Source of the DNA: Acetobacteraceae bacterium
Lineage (GTDB): Bacteria; Pseudomonadota; Alphaproteobacteria; Acetobacterales; Acetobacteraceae
Assembly: GCA_019750465.1 (NCBI GenBank)
Contig: JAIEOP010000147.1
Coordinates: 21,062-85,061, forward strand
Direction: 5' to 3'
DNA: 64,000 bases
Positions within the stretch are counted from its first letter, which is position 1. Every line of letters begins with the position of its first letter. The notes beneath the pieces were generated by a model. It saw only the letters and a program-made list of their open reading frames with translations. It was not told the DNA's origin and did no database searches. A program made the position numbers and the translations under genes. Shown here in pieces: positions 51,540-61,444 of this stretch.

Positions 51540-52634
51540 ATGGCCAGTGACACCCACTCCTCCGACCCGACGCCGAGCCAGCTCACCTACCGTGAGGCCG
51601 GGGTCGACATCGATGCGGGCGATGCGCTGGTGGAGGCGATCAAGCCGCTCGCCCGCGCCACCAACCGCCGTGGCACGATGGGCGGGCTGGGCGGCTTCGG
51701 CGCGTTGTTCGACCTGAAGGCGGCCGGCTTCACCGACCCGGTGCTGGTGTCCTCGACAGACGGCGTCGGCACCAAGCTGCGCGTCGCCATCGAGACCGGG
51801 CGGCACGACACGGTCGGGCAGGACCTGGTGGCGATGTGCGTGAACGACCTGGTGGTGCAGGGGGCGGAGCCGCTGTTCTTCCTCGACTACTTCGCGACGG
51901 GGAGGCTGCGCGTGGAGCAGGCGCGGGCGGTGATCTCGGGCATCGCCGAGGGCTGCCGCATCGCCGGCTGCGCGCTGGTCGGCGGCGAGACGGCCGAGAT
52001 GCCGGGCATGTACGCGGCCGAGGACTACGACCTGGCCGGCTTCGCCGTCGGTGCGGCGGAGCGCGGGGCGCTGCTGCCGCGGCGCGACCTGGCACCGGGC
52101 GACGTGCTGCTGGGCCTGGCCAGCAGCGGCGTGCATTCCAACGGCTTCTCGCTCGTGCGGCGCATCCTCGGCGCCGCCGGCCACGGCTTCGCCAGCCCCG
52201 CCAGCTTCGCGCCGGGAAGGACGGTCGGCGAGGCGCTGCTCGCGCCGACGCGCATCTACGTGAAGCCGCTGCTCGCGCTGCACCGCACCGGCATGCTGAA
52301 GGCGGCCGCGCACATCACCGGCGGCGGCCTGCCGGGCAACCTGCCGCGCGTCCTGCCCGCCGGGCTGGAGGCCATCGTCGATGCCGGCGCCTGGCCGGTG
52401 CCGGCGGTCTTCGCCTGGCTCGCCGCGGCCGGGAACGTCGCGGCCGACGAGATGCTGCGCGTCTTCAACTGCGGCCTCGGCATGGTCTGCGTGGTGCCGG
52501 CGGATCGTGCCGAGGCGGCCGCCACGCTGCTGCGCGGCGCCGGCGAGACGGTGTTCCGCATCGGCCGCCTCGCCGCCGGCCTCGGCCCCGCCGGGCTGCG
52601 CATCGAGAACCTGCCGGCGGGCTGGCCGCGGTGA
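51540..52634 (+). CDS. purM: Phosphoribosylformylglycinamidine cyclo-ligase
   Basis: This 364-residue enzyme of de novo purine synthesis converts FGAM to AIR using ATP. It carries [20 protein letters not shown], the ATP-site [45 protein letters not shown] strands and [20 protein letters not shown]. The start ATG 51540 follows GGAGGCC. Length is normal. It is coupled to purN by GTGA. Confidence 0.97.
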   Translation: MASDTHSSDPTPSQLTYREAGVDIDAGDALVEAIKPLARATNRRGTMGGLGGFGALFDLKAAGFTDPVLVSSTDGVGTKLRVAIETGRHDTVGQDLVAMCVNDLVVQGAEPLFFLDYFATGRLRVEQARAVISGIAEGCRIAGCALVGGETAEMPGMYAAEDYDLAGFAVGAAERGALLPRRDLAPGDVLLGLASSGVHSNGFSLVRRILGAAGHGFASPASFAPGRTVGEALLAPTRIYVKPLLALHRTGMLKAAAHITGGGLPGNLPRVLPAGLEAIVDAGAWPVPAVFAWLAAAGNVAADEMLRVFNCGLGMVCVVPADRAEAAATLLRGAGETVFRIGRLAAGLGPAGLRIENLPAGWPR

Positions 52635-53320
52635 GCCGGCCGCGCGCGGCGATCCTGATCTCCGGGCGCGGCAGCAACATGGTCGCGCTGCTCAAGGCGG
52701 CCGCGAACGATCCGGCCTACCCGGCGGAATTCGCCCTCGTGCTGTCGAACCGCCCCGATGCGGGTGGACTTGGGCGCGCGGCGGCGTTCGGGGTGCCGAC
52801 CGCCACCGTCGAGAGCCGCGCCTTCCGCGGCGACCGCGCCGGCTTCGAGGCAGCAATGGGGACAGTGCTGGCGGAGCACCGGGTCGACCTGATCGCCCTG
52901 GCCGGCTTCATGCGGGTGCTGACCGAGGGTTTCGTGCGGCACTGGTCGGGGCGGCTGGTGAACATCCACCCCTCCCTGCTGCCGGCCTTCCCCGGCCTCG
53001 ACACCCATGCGCGGGCGCTCGCCGCCGGGGTGCGGCTGCATGGCTGCACCGTCCACCTGGTGAGCCCGGGCGTGGACGAGGGGCCGATCCTGGCCCAGGC
53101 CGCCGTGCCGGTCCTGGCGGGGGACACGGCGGAGAGCCTCGCCGCACGGGTCCTGGCCGAGGAGCACCGCCTCTATCCGGCCGCCCTTGCCTGGCTCGCG
53201 GCGGGGCGGGTGCGGCTGGAAGGCGGGCGGGCCGTTGTCGCCGGCGCCCAGGCGGCCGTGGATGCGGCGCTGCGCAACCCCTTGCCCGACGGGCCGGCGA
53301 TGCATACACCGGAGGCCTGA
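52631..53320 (+). CDS. purN: Phosphoribosylglycinamide formyltransferase
   Basis: This 229-residue folate-dependent enzyme formylates GAR. It has the substrate loop [14 protein letters not shown], the strand [11 protein letters not shown], the catalytic [20 protein letters not shown] (Asn, His) and [14 protein letters not shown] with the catalytic Asp. Translation starts at GTG 52631, overlapping the purM stop. The C-terminal extension after [13 protein letters not shown] is slightly long for the family but plausible. Confidence 0.96.
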   Translation: MSRPRAAILISGRGSNMVALLKAAANDPAYPAEFALVLSNRPDAGGLGRAAAFGVPTATVESRAFRGDRAGFEAAMGTVLAEHRVDLIALAGFMRVLTEGFVRHWSGRLVNIHPSLLPAFPGLDTHARALAAGVRLHGCTVHLVSPGVDEGPILAQAAVPVLAGDTAESLAARVLAEEHRLYPAALAWLAAGRVRLEGGRAVVAGAQAAVDAALRNPLPDGPAMHTPEA

Positions 53321-53347
53321 CGGAAGCCGGGGTTCAGGGGAAGCAAC

Positions 53348-53506
53348 GTGGCCGAGCAGCACTCCAACTACGATTTCGCCGCCGTGGACTCGAAGGACAT
53401 CCTCGCCGAGCGGCAGGAGGAGTGGACCCGCTTCACGCAATTCGTCACCGGCGCGGCCGTGCTGACCGCCGTCATCCTCGTCCTGATGGCGATCTTCCTG
53501 CTCTGA
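53348..53506 (+). CDS. aa3-type cytochrome c oxidase subunit IV-like small protein
   Basis: A 52-residue product from GTG 53348, with AGGGGA upstream. The N-terminal AEQHSNYDFAAVDSKDILAE and RQEEWTRFTQFVT precede one transmembrane helix, GAAVLTAVILVLMAIFLL. This matches the small bacterial aa3-oxidase subunit IV, in which a polar N-terminus is followed by a single helix that packs on the oxidase. It stands alone 27 bp after purN; the main oxidase genes are not in the window. Confidence 0.75.
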   Translation: MAEQHSNYDFAAVDSKDILAERQEEWTRFTQFVTGAAVLTAVILVLMAIFLL

Positions 53507-53549
53507 CCGGGCGGCGCCCCCCCGGAGCGTGGCGGGCGCGACACCGGCT

Positions 53550-53972
53550 TCAGCCGACGATCTCGGTGCCGGCGAAGAAGAAGGCGATTTCGGTCGCCGC
53601 GTTCTCGACGCTGTCGGAGCCGTGCACGCTGTTCGCCTCGATGCTCTCGGCGAATTCCTTGCGGATGGTGCCCGGCGCGGCATTGGCCGGGTTGGTGGCA
53701 CCCATGATCTCGCGGTTGCGGGCGACGGCGTCCTCGCCTTCCAGCACCTGCACCACCACCGGGCCGCTGGTCATGAAGGCGACGAGGTCGTTGTAGAAGG
53801 GCCGCGCCGCGTGCACGGCGTAGAAGGCGCCGGCCTGCTCGGCCGAGAGCTTCAGGCGCTTCTGGGCGACGATGCGCAGGCCGGCTTCCTCGAACTTCGC
53901 GTTGATCCTGCCGGTGAGGTTCCGGCGCGTCGCGTCCGGCTTGATGATGGAGAGGGTGCGCTCGGCGGCCAT
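53550..53972 (-). CDS. ndk: Nucleoside diphosphate kinase
   Basis: This 140-residue enzyme equilibrates NDP and NTP pools. It starts [20 protein letters not shown] and has the phosphate-accepting His117 in [12 protein letters not shown], plus the nucleotide-site [17 protein letters not shown] precedes the ATG. Monocistronic on the minus strand, divergent from the ABC-F gene (104 bp). Confidence 0.97.
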   Translation of the reverse strand: MAAERTLSIIKPDATRRNLTGRINAKFEEAGLRIVAQKRLKLSAEQAGAFYAVHAARPFYNDLVAFMTSGPVVVQVLEGEDAVARNREIMGATNPANAAPGTIRKEFAESIEANSVHGSDSVENAATEIAFFFAGTEIVG

Positions 53973-54076
53973 GGCGGCGTTCCTTGGTCGGGTTCGCGCG
54001 CCGGATAGGCGGGGATGCCTGGAAGGGCAAGCCCGCCTTGTTCCACGGGGCCCGCACATGGCCTAGAGAGCCCGCC

Positions 54077-55948
54077 ATGACCGTTCTGGCCATCCGCGAC
54101 CTGACGCTGCGCATCGCCGGCCGCACGCTGCTGGATCAGGCCGACCTCGTCGTCGATCCTGGCCGCAAGGTCGGCCTTGTCGGGCGCAACGGCGCGGGCA
54201 AGTCCACGTTGCTGCGGGCCATCATCGGGGAGATCGCGCCGGATGGCGGGGAGATCCGCCTCGCCGCCCGCGCCCGCCTCGGCCATGTGGCGCAGGAGGC
54301 GCCGGCGGGTCCCGCCAGCCTGCTGGAGACCGTGCTTGCCGCCGATACCGAGCGCGCGGCACTGCTGGCGGAGGCCGAGGCGCATCCCGATCCGCACCGG
54401 CTGGCCGAGATCCACGATCGCCTGATCGCCATCGGGGCCGAGAGCGCGCCGGCCCGCGCCGCCGCCATCCTCGACGGGCTCGGCTTCGATGCGGCGGCGC
54501 AGGCGCGGCCGGTCGGCGAGTACTCGGGCGGCTGGCGCATGCGCGTGGCGCTGGCGCGCGCGCTGTTCCTCGAGCCCGAGCTGCTGCTGCTGGACGAGCC
54601 GACCAACCACCTCGACCTCGAAGCGACGCTGTGGCTGGAGGGCTGGCTGGCGCGCTTCCCGGGCGCCGCCATCGTGGTCAGCCACGACCGCGGCATGCTG
54701 GACCGCTGCGTCGATGCCATCGCGCATCTCGATCGGGGCAGGATCACCTTCTACCCGGGCAGCTTCGCCAATTTCGTGCGCGTGCGGTCGGAGCGCCAGG
54801 CGCAGCAGGCCGCGCAGAACGAACGCGTCGGCGCCGAGCGCGCCCGCATCCAGGCCTTCGTCGACCGCTTCCGCTACAAGGCCAGCAAGGCGCGCCAGGC
54901 ACAGTCGCGGCTGAAGGCCCTGGAGCGCATGCCGCCCATCGAGGCGGTGGTGGAGGACCACGTCACCCGCTTCGCCTTCCCCGAACCCGCGGCGCTGCCG
55001 CCGCCCGTGATCTCGCTGCGCCGCGCCGCGGTGGGCTATGGCGGGCGCGCGGTGCTGCGGGAGATGACGCTGCGGCTCGACCAGGACGACCGCGTGGCGC
55101 TGCTCGGCGCCAACGGCAACGGCAAGTCCACCTTGGCGAAGCTGCTGGCCGGGCGGCTGGATCTGCTGGAGGGCGAGCAGCACCGCGCGCCGCGGCTGAA
55201 GGTCGGCTACTTCGCGCAGCACCAGGCCGACGAGCTGGACCCCGAGGGCACGCCGCTGTCGCACATCCAGGCGCTGATGCCGCGCGCGACGGAGACCGCC
55301 TGCCGCGGCCAGATCGCCCGCTTCGGCCTGGACGCGGACCGCGCGGAGACGCGGGTCGCCGCGCTCTCGGGGGGAGAGAAGGCGCGGCTGCTGCTGGCGC
55401 TCTGCACGCGCGACGCGCCGCAGCTTCTCATCCTCGACGAGCCGACCAACCACCTCGACATTGACGCGCGCGAGGCGCTGGTGAAGGCGCTGGCGGAATA
55501 CGGCGGCGCAGTCGTGCTGATCACCCACGACCCGCATCTGGTGGAGCTGGTGGCCGACCGGCTCTGGCTGGTGGCGGAGGGTACGGTGACGCCCTTCGAC
55601 GGCGACCTCGACGACTACCGCGCGCTGCTGTCGGAACGCGCCCGCGGAAGCGGTGCCCGCACCGAGGAGGCCGCGCCGACGCGGCGCGACGAGCGGCGCG
55701 AGCGGGCGGAGGCGCGCACCGCCCTCGCCCCGGTGCGCGAGCGGCTGAAGCGGGTGGAAGCCCGGCTCGCAACGCTGGCCGAGGAGGCGGCGACGATCGA
55801 CGCCGCGCTGAACGACCCGCGCCTCTACGCCGGCAACCGGGCCGATCTCATCACCCGCGCCACCGCCCGCCGCGCGGCGATCGCGCGCGAGACGGAGGCG
55901 CTCGAGGGCGAATGGCTCGCGCTGAGCGAGAAGCTCGAAGCCGCCTGA
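54077..55948 (+). CDS. ABC-F family ATPase (Uup/EttA-like ribosome-associated)
   Basis: This 623-residue protein has two ATP-binding cassettes and no membrane domain. Cassette one has Walker A GRNGAGKST (36-44), signature YSGGWRMRVALARAL and LLLLDEPTNHLD. Cassette two has GANGNGKST, LSGGEKARLLLAL and LLILDEPTNHLD. Between them a linker rich in Arg and Lys (RFRYKASKARQAQSRLKALE) is the P-site tRNA interaction motif. A C-terminal coiled coil (about 545-620) is typical of Uup-type members. It likely acts on translating ribosomes. Confidence 0.93.
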   Translation: MTVLAIRDLTLRIAGRTLLDQADLVVDPGRKVGLVGRNGAGKSTLLRAIIGEIAPDGGEIRLAARARLGHVAQEAPAGPASLLETVLAADTERAALLAEAEAHPDPHRLAEIHDRLIAIGAESAPARAAAILDGLGFDAAAQARPVGEYSGGWRMRVALARALFLEPELLLLDEPTNHLDLEATLWLEGWLARFPGAAIVVSHDRGMLDRCVDAIAHLDRGRITFYPGSFANFVRVRSERQAQQAAQNERVGAERARIQAFVDRFRYKASKARQAQSRLKALERMPPIEAVVEDHVTRFAFPEPAALPPPVISLRRAAVGYGGRAVLREMTLRLDQDDRVALLGANGNGKSTLAKLLAGRLDLLEGEQHRAPRLKVGYFAQHQADELDPEGTPLSHIQALMPRATETACRGQIARFGLDADRAETRVAALSGGEKARLLLALCTRDAPQLLILDEPTNHLDIDAREALVKALAEYGGAVVLITHDPHLVELVADRLWLVAEGTVTPFDGDLDDYRALLSERARGSGARTEEAAPTRRDERRERAEARTALAPVRERLKRVEARLATLAEEAATIDAALNDPRLYAGNRADLITRATARRAAIARETEALEGEWLALSEKLEAA

Positions 55949-56425
55949 TCAGCGCCGCTCCACCGCCGTCAGCAGGCAGCCCGGCCGCGCGGTGTGGATG
56001 TTGATGGCGCGCACCCGCGGGTCGGCCAGCGCGCGCAGCAGCGGCGCCGCCACGTCCCTGCCCTCGCACGCATGGCCGAAGTCGTAGAGGCACATCTCCG
56101 CCGCATCGCAGCTGCGCACGGAGACGATGCCGTTGGCCAGCACGATCGGCGCGATCTCGTCCTCGGCCTCGAAGCGCGCGCAGTCCTGCGCATGCAGGAA
56201 GATCGGGCTCGGCGTCCAACAGACACCTCGGGGATGCGGCAGGCTGTAGGAGCCGAGCAGCATCGCCTCTCCGGGCGCGCCGAGCTGCAGGCAATGCCGG
56301 CAGGGAAAGCCCGGCCCGTCCACCACGCGCCGGTGCAGCACACCGCCGCGATCGTCGCGCCCGGTGGCACGCCAGCGCGCCGCGGTCTCGGAGGCGACTG
56401 GCACGCAGCGGAAGCGCGGCAGCAT
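55949..56425 (-). CDS. DUF1203-family protein
   Basis: A 158-residue protein with the DUF1203 pattern: FRCVPVASETAARWRATGRD, the Cys/His motif PCRHCLQLGAPGEAMLLGSY, SPIFLHAQDCARFE and IVSVRSCDAAEMCLYDFG. The PCRHC motif hints at metal binding. Function is unknown. Start ATG 56425 is chosen by family N-terminus, the frame being open to 56473. It converges on the ABC-F gene end with no gap. Confidence 0.75.
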   Translation of the reverse strand: MLPRFRCVPVASETAARWRATGRDDRGGVLHRRVVDGPGFPCRHCLQLGAPGEAMLLGSYSLPHPRGVCWTPSPIFLHAQDCARFEAEDEIAPIVLANGIVSVRSCDAAEMCLYDFGHACEGRDVAAPLLRALADPRVRAINIHTARPGCLLTAVERR

Positions 56426-56624
56426 GATGTTGGGTCCCCTGTGCGGTCGCGGCATCCTGGCGCGGCGCGGCACCGTGCGCCTTCCGCCGGTTGCGCCGGC
56501 ATGCCGCGATCAGCGCGCCTGATGCCCGCCATTCCCGCCCGGCATTGGGCTGGAGGCGGAGCGCCACCCAGCTTCCCGGTCAAGCCGCCGGCCACCGGCC
56601 GGCGCCCTGATCGAGGAGAATACC

Positions 56625-56954
56625 ATGCTTCGCACCCTGATCCTCGCCTCCGCCCTGACGGTCTCCGCCGGCACGGCGCCCGCGCAGGACTACCCCACGC
56701 TGCGCGGCTCGGGCGACAATGCCGTTGTCGAGTACGGCAACGGGCTGCCCGGCTCCGTCGTCGGCGGTGCCGCGGTCCGCTGGAGCGGGTCCGGCAACGA
56801 CACCAGCTTCGCGTATGGCGACACGCTCGCCATCCCCGGCCGCGTCGCCCGCCTGCAGGGCAGCCGCGAAGATGCGGAGGTGATCTACGCGCCCGCGCCG
56901 ACCGCGGCGCCGCGTGTCATCGCGGGGCAGCGCCCAACGCGCGCGGGCGGCTGA
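56625..56954 (+). CDS. Small exported hypothetical protein
   Basis: A 109-residue product with a GAGGAGAA ribosome site and a signal peptide MLRTLILASALTVSAGTAPA, cut before QDYP. The mature part contains YPTLRGSGDNAVVEYGNGLP and ends with a Pro/Ala-rich tail. It is glycine- and aspartate-rich, probably a small periplasmic beta-structured or disordered protein. No family recognised. Confidence 0.65.
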   Translation: MLRTLILASALTVSAGTAPAQDYPTLRGSGDNAVVEYGNGLPGSVVGGAAVRWSGSGNDTSFAYGDTLAIPGRVARLQGSREDAEVIYAPAPTAAPRVIAGQRPTRAGG

Positions 56955-57001
56955 GCCGGCCGTCAGCGCCCCGGCGCCGCCAGGTGCCGGGGCAGGCCGC
57001 C

Positions 57002-57970
57002 TCATGACGCCCGCAGGTTCAGCTCCTGCACGATGCGCCGCGCCTCCTCCACCTGCACGGCGGCCTCGGCGGTGAAGTCTGCGCTGTCCATGTAGCGCAC
57101 CGGCATGTCGAAGCGGGCGATGACGGCGAGGTGCTGCGGGTCGTACACCGCGGCCTTGAAGGCGTCGTGGATGGTGCGCACCACCTCGGGGTCCATGCCG
57201 CGCGGGCCAGCGATGCCGTAGGCGCTCTCGCCCACCACGTCGTAGCCGAGCTCGCGGAAGGTCGGCACGGCGGGGAAGCGGGCCACGCGCCCGCTCATCC
57301 ACAGCGCGAGGGGGCGGACCTGGCCTTCCAGCGCCATGTCGGCCCAGGCGCTGGTCTCGGCCGAGAAGTGGATCTGCCCGCCGAGCAGCGCCTGCAGGTT
57401 CGGCGCGGCGCCGCGGAAGGGGATGCTGACCCAGTCGATCCCGGCGATGCGCGCCAGGCGCTGCATCTGCACGTCCGTGGTGTTCACCCCCGGCGTGCCG
57501 TAGTTCACCACGCCGGGATTGGCGCGGGCATGGGCAATCAGCTCCGCCATCGTCTTCCACGGCGCGTCGGGGCGCACCACCACGCCGCCCATGTAGCCCA
57601 CCATGCGGATGATCCAGGTGAAGTCGCGCAGCGGGTCCCATTGCGGCCGCGCCACCATCGCCGGCATGCGGAACACGCCATTGGGCATCTGGCTGAGCGT
57701 GTAGCCGTCCGGCTTCGCCTCCTTCACCGCCAGTGCGCCGAGCGTGCCGGAGGCGCCGGGCCGGTTCTCCACCACCACCGGCTGGCCGAGGTGCTTCGCC
57801 GCCACCTCGCACACCGCGCGCATCTGGATGTCGGTGGCGCCGCCCGGCGTCCAGGGGACGAAGACGCGGATCGGCCGGTCCGGGTAGCGTGGCTGGGCAG
57901 AGGCGGGACGGCAGAGGATGGCGGCACCGGCGGCAAGCACGGCGCGGCGCGGGGCAGGGATCCTGGACAA
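57002..57970 (-). CDS. Bug/TctC-family tripartite tricarboxylate receptor (1)
   Basis: This 322-residue periplasmic receptor starts at TTG 57970, with TGAGG upstream. It has the signal peptide AVLAAGAAILCRPASAQ and the family signature YPDRPIRVFVPWTPGGATD, then VVENRPGASGTLGALAVKEA and VTSIPFRG-like ligand-loop residues. It binds a carboxylate in the periplasm. The TctA and TctB membrane partners are absent here, as is common for Bug receptors. Confidence 0.9.
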   Translation of the reverse strand: MSRIPAPRRAVLAAGAAILCRPASAQPRYPDRPIRVFVPWTPGGATDIQMRAVCEVAAKHLGQPVVVENRPGASGTLGALAVKEAKPDGYTLSQMPNGVFRMPAMVARPQWDPLRDFTWIIRMVGYMGGVVVRPDAPWKTMAELIAHARANPGVVNYGTPGVNTTDVQMQRLARIAGIDWVSIPFRGAAPNLQALLGGQIHFSAETSAWADMALEGQVRPLALWMSGRVARFPAVPTFRELGYDVVGESAYGIAGPRGMDPEVVRTIHDAFKAAVYDPQHLAVIARFDMPVRYMDSADFTAEAAVQVEEARRIVQELNLRAS

Positions 57971-58073
57971 GCGTGACCTCAGCGGGAATGCCGGCCTTGC
58001 CGGCGGTCGCGGGGCATGATGGCGCGGCCGCGGCGGCGCGTCACCCGCGCCGCGCGACCCGGGCTCGCCTGCT

Positions 58074-59036
58074 CTACAGCTTCAGCCCGAGCCGCCGGAT
58101 CATCGCCGCGTCCTCCTCGTACTGCTTGCGCGCGAAGGCCGCGTAGTCCTCCGGCCCCTTGTACATCACCGGCATGTCGAAGCGCTCCAGGATCGCCAGG
58201 TGCTGCGGATCGTAAAGCGCCTCCCGGAAGGCATCGTGCAGCGCGCGCACCAGACCCGGGTCCATGCCCTTCGGGCCGGCGATGCCGTAGGGCGAGGCGG
58301 AGACGATATCGATGCCCACCTCGCGCAGCGTCGGCACCTCGGGGAAGCGCTTCGCGCGCTCCTGGGCCCAGGTCACCAGCAGGCGCAGCCGGCCGGATTG
58401 CACCAGTTCCGCCCAGCCGGAGCTGTCGGTCAGCGCGTCGGTCTGGCCGCTCAGCAGCGACTGCATGTTGTCGGCGAAGCCGCGGAACGGCACGTGCACC
58501 CAGTCGATGTCGCGCTCCGCGGCGATGCGCTCCATGGTGATGTGCAGCGAGGTGCCCACGCCGGGCGTGCCGTAGGTGATCTCGCCCTTCCGACGCTTCG
58601 CGTCATCGAGGAATTCGGGGAAGGTCTTCCAGGGCGCATCGGCGCGCACCACCACGCCGAACAGGTAGCCGGTGAGGTGGATCACCCAGGTGAAGTCGGT
58701 CATCGGGTCGAAGGGGGCGCGCTGCGCCATCACCGGGTAGCGGAACACGCTGACCGGCATCTGCGACAGCGCCGTGCCGTCCGGGCGTTCGTTCAGCAGG
58801 GTCTGCGCCCCGAGGATGCCGCTGGCGCCGGACTTGTTCTCCACCACCACCGGCTGGCCGATGCGCTTCGCGGCGCCGTCGCAGAGCGCGCGCATCTGCA
58901 CGTCCGTGGTGCCGCCAGGCGGCCAGGGTACGATCATGCGCACCGGGCGGCTGGGCAGCTGCGCCAGGGCCGGGCGGGCGAGCGCGGCCAGGGCGGCAAG
59001 CGAAAGGGCGGCACGGCGGCCGGTCAGCAGGGGCAT
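58074..59036 (-). CDS. Bug/TctC-family tripartite tricarboxylate receptor (2)
   Basis: A 320-residue periplasmic receptor with signal peptide RRAALSLAALAALARPALAQ, then LPSRPVRMIVPWPPGGTTDV and VVVENKSGASGILGAQTLL. GGGAGAG before ATG 59036 supports the start. It is strikingly similar in layout to the receptors on both sides, so the three probably arose by tandem duplication followed by divergence in the ligand site. Confidence 0.92.
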   Translation of the reverse strand: MPLLTGRRAALSLAALAALARPALAQLPSRPVRMIVPWPPGGTTDVQMRALCDGAAKRIGQPVVVENKSGASGILGAQTLLNERPDGTALSQMPVSVFRYPVMAQRAPFDPMTDFTWVIHLTGYLFGVVVRADAPWKTFPEFLDDAKRRKGEITYGTPGVGTSLHITMERIAAERDIDWVHVPFRGFADNMQSLLSGQTDALTDSSGWAELVQSGRLRLLVTWAQERAKRFPEVPTLREVGIDIVSASPYGIAGPKGMDPGLVRALHDAFREALYDPQHLAILERFDMPVMYKGPEDYAAFARKQYEEDAAMIRRLGLKL

Positions 59037-59138
59037 GGCATCTCTCCCGATCCGGGACGGCGCGCGCCGCCCTCTCGTCAGGGAGGTGTAACGCGCCAGG
59101 ACCTGCTCCGCCTCTGCGGGCCGGTCACGCCCGTGCGA

Positions 59139-60110
59139 TCAGTCCATGCGCAGCCCGAGCTTGCGGATGATCGCCGCCTCCTGCTCGAACAGGTCGCGCG
59201 CGAAGGCGGCGTAGGCGGCGCTGTCCAGGTACGCCACCGGCATGTCGTAGCGCTCCAGCACCGCGACGTGGGCGGGGTCGTGCAGCGCTTCCTTGAACGC
59301 ATCGTGCAGCACGCGCACTACGCCGGCGTCGATCCCCTTCGGCCCGACGACGCCGTAGGGCGAGACCGAGACGATGTCGGTGCCGGTCTCGCGCAGGGTC
59401 GGCACGGCCGGGTAGCGCCTTGCCCGCTGCTCGCCCCAGGTGACCAGCAGGCGGAACTTGCCGTCGTCGACCAGCGGCGCCCAGCCGGTGCTGTCGGCCT
59501 GGGCGTCGATCTGCCCGCCGAGCAGCGCCTGGGAGGTGTCGGCGCCGCCACGGAAGGGCACGTGCAGGAACTCGATGCCCTGCTCGGCGGCGATGCGCTC
59601 CATGGTGATGTGCAGCGTGCTGCCGACACCGGGCGTGCCGTAGCTCACCCGGCCCGGGTTGGCCTTCGCGTGGGCGAGGAACTCCTGCCAGCTCCGCCAC
59701 GGGCTGTCGGTGCGGACCACCACGCCGAACAGGTAGCCCGTGAGGTGGATCACGTAGGTGAAGTCGCGCAGCGGGTCGAAGGTGGGGCGCCGCGTCATCA
59801 CCGGCAGGCGGAAGCCGGTGACGGGCATCTGGCCGAGCAGGTGGCCGTCGCCGCGCGCCTCGTTCGCCATCGCGGCCAGGCCGAGCGTGCCGGTGGCGCC
59901 GGGCCGGTTCTCCACCAGCACGGGCTGGCCGAGGCGTTTCGAGGCGATCTCGCCCAGCATGCGGAACTGCGTGTCGGCCGAGCCGCCGGGCGGCCAGGGC
60001 ACGATCAGCCGGATCGGGCGGGTGGGAAAGCCGGGCTGGGCGAGAGCAGGCCGGGCAAGCGGAGCGGCGGCGAGGACAAGCGCGGCGCGACGGCCGATCG
60101 GGTGCGGCAT
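59139..60110 (-). CDS. Bug/TctC-family tripartite tricarboxylate receptor (3)
   Basis: A 323-residue periplasmic receptor with signal peptide RRAALVLAAAPLARPALAQ, then FPTRPIRLIVPWPPGGSADT and VLVENRPGATGTLGLAAMAN. GGGAGATCTCC lies directly before ATG 60110, which is why I prefer it to the far upstream start at 60257. It is the first of the three tandem receptors. The ligand is unknown. Confidence 0.92.
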   Translation of the reverse strand: MPHPIGRRAALVLAAAPLARPALAQPGFPTRPIRLIVPWPPGGSADTQFRMLGEIASKRLGQPVLVENRPGATGTLGLAAMANEARGDGHLLGQMPVTGFRLPVMTRRPTFDPLRDFTYVIHLTGYLFGVVVRTDSPWRSWQEFLAHAKANPGRVSYGTPGVGSTLHITMERIAAEQGIEFLHVPFRGGADTSQALLGGQIDAQADSTGWAPLVDDGKFRLLVTWGEQRARRYPAVPTLRETGTDIVSVSPYGVVGPKGIDAGVVRVLHDAFKEALHDPAHVAVLERYDMPVAYLDSAAYAAFARDLFEQEAAIIRKLGLRMD

Positions 60111-60171
60111 GGAGATCTCCCGGGGATGGCACGGCCGAGTATCGGTGGACGAACCCGGACGCGCCAAGGGC

Positions 60172-61320
60172 TCACGCGCGCGGCGCCCAGGGATTCGGCG
60201 GCGGATGGCCGGGCGGGTTGCGCGGCGCGGCGCCGCCGCCGGGCGGGCGCGCGGCATGCACCATCATCAGTTCGCCCACCGTCTCCGGCGTCACCAGGCC
60301 GAGCAGGCGGCCGGCAGGGTCGGTGACGCCTACCGCCGGCGCGCCGGTCTGCTGCAGCGCCTCCATCGCCTCGCCGAGGCACTGCCGCGCCCCGATCAGC
60401 GGGATGTCGCGCCGCATCGCGTCCAGCACCGGGGCGTCCGGCCCCTGTTCCTTCAGCACCCGGATCATGTCGTCGCGCGTCAGCACGCCGCGCAGCGTGC
60501 CGGCACCGTCCACCACGGGGAATTCGCGCTGGGTGGTGGCGATCAGCAGCGCCACGGCGTCCTCGATGCGGGCACTGGGCGCGAGCGCCTCGAAGCGCGT
60601 GACCATGGCATCGGAGGCCGGGATGCCGCGGCCCACCTCGCGCATCTGCACCGCATGCGCCTCCGACGCCGCGCCGAGATAGACGAAGAGCGCGATGAAG
60701 ACGAGCAGCGGGTTGCCGCCGAACAGGCCGAGGATGCCGAACCCGAAGGCCACCACCTGGCCCACCGCGGCGGCGCGCTGGGTGGCGCGCACATGGCCGA
60801 TGCGCATCGCCAGGAAGGCGCGCAGCACCCGGCCGCCATCCATCGGGAAGGCCGGGATCAGGTTGAACACCACGAGCGTCACGTTCACCCAGGCCAGGCG
60901 CTCCAGGATGCCCTGGCCGGGGCTGTGCAGCTCGGCCGCCGCCTGCATCGACGGCACGCCGCCGAGGGCGAGGAACAGCACCGCGGCGATCACCACGTTC
61001 ACCGCCGGGCCGGCCAGCGCCACCACCAGCTCCTCGCCAGGTTTCTCCGGGATGCGCTCCATCTGCGCGACGCCGCCGATCGGCAGCAGGGTGATGTCGG
61101 GCGTGCGCACGCCGTAGCGGCGGGCGGCGAAGACATGGCCGAATTCGTGCAGCAGCACGCAGAGGAAGAGCAGGCAGACGAAGACGACGGAGGCGATGGC
61201 CTCCCGCGTGCCGCCCTGCGCGAAGCCGCTGCCGCCGATCCACAGCAGCAGCAGCAGGAAGGTGAGGTGGATGCGGATCACCGTGCCCTGCACGGTGCCG
61301 ATGGGGAAGGACCAGGTCAC
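60172..61320 (-). CDS. Site-2-protease-like M50 metalloprotease with two CBS domains
   Basis: This 382-residue integral membrane protease has the zinc motif HEFGH (His58, Glu59, His62) and the second ligand motif NLIPAFPMDGGRVL. About six hydrophobic segments are followed by two CBS domains, ATTQREFPVVDGAGTLRGVL and GAPAVGVTDPAGRLLGLVT, which bind adenosyl ligands. Such proteins cleave membrane-bound regulators; no anti-sigma substrate is adjacent. The C-terminal 25 residues are Pro-rich. Confidence 0.9.
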   Translation of the reverse strand: MTWSFPIGTVQGTVIRIHLTFLLLLLWIGGSGFAQGGTREAIASVVFVCLLFLCVLLHEFGHVFAARRYGVRTPDITLLPIGGVAQMERIPEKPGEELVVALAGPAVNVVIAAVLFLALGGVPSMQAAAELHSPGQGILERLAWVNVTLVVFNLIPAFPMDGGRVLRAFLAMRIGHVRATQRAAAVGQVVAFGFGILGLFGGNPLLVFIALFVYLGAASEAHAVQMREVGRGIPASDAMVTRFEALAPSARIEDAVALLIATTQREFPVVDGAGTLRGVLTRDDMIRVLKEQGPDAPVLDAMRRDIPLIGARQCLGEAMEALQQTGAPAVGVTDPAGRLLGLVTPETVGELMMVHAARPPGGGAAPRNPPGHPPPNPWAPRA

Positions 61321-61444
61321 TGTTCGATGCCCTCAGACGCCGGGCGCGGCCATCCGCCCGCTTGGCTTCGCCGCACCCGCGGCGGCGCGCAGAAGCGCGC
61401 TCGTCCCGCAGTGCGGGCCGCCACGGACGCCACGCCCGCCAGTC

